A stretch of DNA of 64,000 bases from contig CAYJXJ010000001.1 in the NCBI GenBank assembly GCA_964374095.1, positions 1 to 64,000 of the forward strand, given 5' to 3'. Source of the stretch: CAYJXJ01 sp964374095 (GTDB taxonomy: Bacteria; Elusimicrobiota; Elusimicrobia; UBA1565; UBA9628). The position numbers and the translations under genes were made by a program. The first letter of the stretch is position 1. Each line of letters begins with the position of its first letter. Shown piece after piece: positions 62,083 through 64,000 of the stretch. Below the pieces are notes generated by a model. The model was not told the DNA's origin, made no database searches, and saw only the letters and a list, made by a program, of their open reading frames with translations.

Positions 62083-63399
62083 TTGCCATATCGGCGTGTG
62101 ACGGCGTTGGCTCTGCTGCTGGGAGTAGCGAGCACGGGCCTGTCGCAGGAATTCCTCCAGGGAGAAGGGGTCGGTTCCCGCGACCTCGACACCCAGGAGA
62201 AAGAGGTCGAGGAGTTGACGAAGTCGGTGTCGCGTTGCGTCGACCTCCAGGAGCGGCTTATCCAGGAGAGCCGGGCCCAATGGCAGGCACTGTCGGTTGC
62301 GGTTTTGAGTTCGACCGCCCCGCCCGCCGAGTCCGTCTCGACCTCGGATTCGGCAGGGCGGGAGGAGAAGGCACGCTGTCGCAAAGACTTCTCCATGCGC
62401 GGGGTCATCGCCCAGCCTGACTGGCTGGCCCGTTTGGAAGTCGAGCGGGCCAAACCCGCCGCGGTCATGCACGTTGCCTGCCGGGCGGCCGCCGCTAAGG
62501 ATATTGGCCTGTGCTCGGAGTTGGAGACGGGGCCATCGTCGGTAGGCCCGTCGTATGAAGGGCGTTCCTCGGGGGATGTCTGCCGCAGCGCCGCTGCCTC
62601 GGCCTTGCTGGCGCGGTCCGTGTTGGAGAAGGCGCACGACGCGCCGCAACGGTGCCGCGGCCTGCTGGGTGCATGGCTCGGAGCCCCGCCGTCCCCGCGC
62701 GTCGACCGCGCCTGCGCCGAGATACTCGCCGGACGCGCGGCGCCGGCGGCTACCTGCCGGTCGCTCTTTCACATGGCCCGCGTGAACGCGAACTCCCGGC
62801 GCCAACAGCATTGCCTGGCCCTGCTGGACGCCGTCCATGGCCGCGTCCCGGCCTGCCCGCCGCTGGGCAACTTTCCGACCTTGGAGGCGACGGTGGAGTC
62901 TCAAGTTTGCGCCCAGTTGGCTTCCTTCGCGGCGGCGCGAGGCTCGCAAAAGTCCGGCTGCGGCGCTGGATGGTTGTGCGCCGCGCTCATGCGGGAAGAT
63001 GAAGGGGTGTGCTCCTCCTTGGCCAAGCCCATCGAGAACCAGAAGTGCGCCGAGGCCGGCGAGGCGGCGCGCATCATCGTCCAGGCGCGGGCGCTCCTCC
63101 GGCAGGCCGAACGGGTCCGCAAGGCCACGCGCCGGGCGGAAGACCGCCTCTCCGAACGGGAAGTCCGCAAATCGTCCTTCCTTCTCTCCCAACACGAGCG
63201 AGTTTACAAACTGCATCTCATGTGCTCCAAGATCATGGGCGACTTGGACGCCAGCATCGGCCGTCTATTGGCCGTGGTCCACTCCCTGGACCCCGCGCTT
63301 AAGGGCCGCGGCGCCCGAGTGGCTCGGGTGGCCGCCTTGTCGCGAGGCTTCCGCGAGCAATCCCAGAGGATGTCGGCCCTCAAATTGGACCTAAAATGA
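62083..63399 (+). CDS. Exported Cys-rich protein D
   Basis: A 438-residue protein with 16 Cys. Signal peptide MPYRRVTALALLLGVASTG from a TTG start placed correctly behind AGGGGG; a GTG five codons later is the alternative. An early coiled-coil-like stretch (DTQEKEVEELTKSVSRCVDL) is followed by a Cys-paired helical domain. GSQKSGCGAGWLCAALMRED matches the CGG-x3-C signature of proteins A to C. The C-terminal third is Arg/Ala-rich helix. Divergent from the TonB-dependent receptor, which ties this family to the import system. Confidence 0.75.
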   Translation: MPYRRVTALALLLGVASTGLSQEFLQGEGVGSRDLDTQEKEVEELTKSVSRCVDLQERLIQESRAQWQALSVAVLSSTAPPAESVSTSDSAGREEKARCRKDFSMRGVIAQPDWLARLEVERAKPAAVMHVACRAAAAKDIGLCSELETGPSSVGPSYEGRSSGDVCRSAAASALLARSVLEKAHDAPQRCRGLLGAWLGAPPSPRVDRACAEILAGRAAPAATCRSLFHMARVNANSRRQQHCLALLDAVHGRVPACPPLGNFPTLEATVESQVCAQLASFAAARGSQKSGCGAGWLCAALMREDEGVCSSLAKPIENQKCAEAGEAARIIVQARALLRQAERVRKATRRAEDRLSEREVRKSSFLLSQHERVYKLHLMCSKIMGDLDASIGRLLAVVHSLDPALKGRGARVARVAALSRGFREQSQRMSALKLDLK

Positions 63400-63502
63400 C
63401 CTGCGCTTCCAACAGTGGAGGCGTCGGAACACTCCGGATTGTCGGAATCTAGCCCCTTGAGCTCGTAGGGCGCAGCCTCGCGAATCTCCCCGGGCGCCCT
63501 TG

Positions 63503-63520
63503 ACTCCGCCCGGGCGGAGT
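63503..63520. terminator. GC-rich palindrome, possible terminator of Cys-rich protein D
   Basis: ACTCCGCCC and its complement form a perfect 18-bp palindrome about 100 bp after the stop at 63399. No T-run follows, so termination would have to be of the kind without a U-tract; it may simply be another repeat. The rest of the 258-bp gap holds the promoter and operator-like site listed next. Confidence 0.35.
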
Positions 63521-63583
63521 TCTGCATGCCTGGCACCGAGGGCCGGCAGTGAACCCGCACCGGCAGGATGGAGAATCGAAACA

Positions 63584-63612
63584 TTGACTTGGCCTGTTCA
63601 ACCTGTTACACT
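63584..63612 (+). promoter_or_regulatory. Sigma-70-type promoter for the distal HxsD-like gene
   Basis: TTGACT (63584-63589), 17-base spacer, TACACT (63607-63612). Transcription would start near 63619, giving a leader of about 40 bases before the ATG at 63658. Confidence 0.7.
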
Positions 63613-63622
63613 ATGTTTATAT

Positions 63623-63638
63623 ACGCGCGTACGCGCGT
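63623..63638. promoter_or_regulatory. 16-bp palindrome just after the promoter, operator-like
   Basis: ACGCGCGT repeated twice forms a perfect 16-bp palindrome starting 11 bases after the -10 box, where a dimeric repressor would block initiation. No regulator gene is adjacent within the window. Confidence 0.5.
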
Positions 63639-63657
63639 TCTTAATAAATTCCATCGC

Positions 63658-64000
63658 ATGGCAATGAAGAAATCCTCTTGCGTGAAGAGTTTTACCCCGG
63701 CAGGGACGCTGAGCTTCGAATTGGACACCAAGGAGGCCGGGTACGAGCCCATCCTGGGGGCAGCCTACCTCCTGACCGACCGCGCCTTCGCCGCGCTGGA
63801 AGGGGATCGAGCCGGGAAAATGCGGGTCATCTTGCGCCCCAAAGGCGATCGCGGCCCGCAGGCGCTCAAGGCCTTGTCGGAAGATTTTCTCCGGGAACTC
63901 GAGACCCAGCGCGTGCGCTGGCGGATCGCGCGCAACAACCTGCCGATCCGGGAGTTCGTCGCCGAGCAGGCCGTGCTGCTGGCTAATGGGCGGCTGCCGG
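63658..64000 (+). CDS. HxsD-like protein 3 (runs off the window)
   Basis: 114 codons are visible. The sequence YEPILGAAYLLTDRAFAALE, then MRVILRPKGD and FLRELETQRVRWRIARNN is the HxsD pattern, closest here to HxsD-like protein 1 (GAAY-x-LT[DE]RA and R-RW-x-LAR in the same order). The frame is open to the end of the window at NGRLP. Two ATGs (63658 and 63664) are possible and neither has a clear ribosome site. Behind its own promoter and palindrome it probably opens a second maturation locus downstream. Confidence 0.72.
   Translation, partial: MAMKKSSCVKSFTPAGTLSFELDTKEAGYEPILGAAYLLTDRAFAALEGDRAGKMRVILRPKGDRGPQALKALSEDFLRELETQRVRWRIARNNLPIREFVAEQAVLLANGRLP

Noticed and set aside
63678..63986. 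102-codon open frame at the window end
   Set aside because: It is in another frame of the HxsD-like gene, which has the family motifs and fits the promoter.

Overview
The window is a high-GC bacterial draft contig with two 10-N scaffold gaps (16802-16811, 58669-58678). Two clues suggest a deep-branching Gram-negative such as Elusimicrobiota. One is an envelope gene set (TonB-type energy transducer, TonB-dependent receptor, PepSY-TM protein, many exported proteins). The other is a pair of surface proteins with an INPESVTLTTYYPSPSGVY-type start and VGVGTTAPGSKLHV-type repeats, which I associate from memory with that phylum. The taxon is inference. No rRNA, tRNA or CRISPR was found, and no gene-free stretch exceeds 300 bp.

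Layout. 1-450: the end of an antitoxin and a PIN toxin. 549-5972 (minus): KamA-like aminomutase, RmlC-like epimerase, TonB-like protein, exported TPR protein. 6077-8219 (plus): mini zinc-ribbon protein, 3-hydroxyacyl-CoA dehydrogenase, acyl-CoA dehydrogenase. 8496-17148 (mostly one minus operon): two class III aminotransferases, a P5C-type aldehyde dehydrogenase, a two-subunit CoA-transferase and a GT-C glycosyltransferase fused to a DUF4105 domain, followed by a His-rich exported protein. This half looks like amino-acid fermentation. 17238-20447: two tandem GT-C-like membrane proteins.

20460-57765 (plus) is the striking part. It holds a degenerate cysteinyl-tRNA-synthetase-like protein, two exported proteins with almost identical Cys-rich C-termini, and then a tightly overlapped run: four radical SAM enzymes, a SufS-like cysteine desulfurase, two HxsD-like proteins, an HxsB-like protein that has lost its radical SAM cysteines, a TPR protein, a TPR-radical SAM fusion and a 1675-residue TPR protein. 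A second TPR gene with its own promoter then leads into a block of eight exported WD40 proteins, interleaved with three exported Cys-rich proteins and two exported CbiX-like proteins (one fused to WD40), ending in a PepSY-TM protein. Nearly all neighbours overlap by ATGA or GTGA, so these are translationally coupled operons.

57762-64000: enoyl-CoA hydratase (minus), an exported protein and a TonB-dependent receptor (minus), a fourth Cys-rich exported protein (plus), and the start of another HxsD-like gene behind a good promoter with a palindromic operator-like site, so a second locus probably begins just beyond the window.

Working model (inference): an expanded relative of the His-Xaa-Ser (Hxs) peptide-maturation system, without recognisable HxsA or HxsC. 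Several radical SAM enzymes, scaffolded by TPR proteins and the HxsB/HxsD-like partners, would modify exported, possibly Cys-rich, targets. These would work with an envelope apparatus of WD40 propellers, CbiX-like domains and a TonB/PepSY import pair that hints at a metal or metallo-tetrapyrrole ligand.
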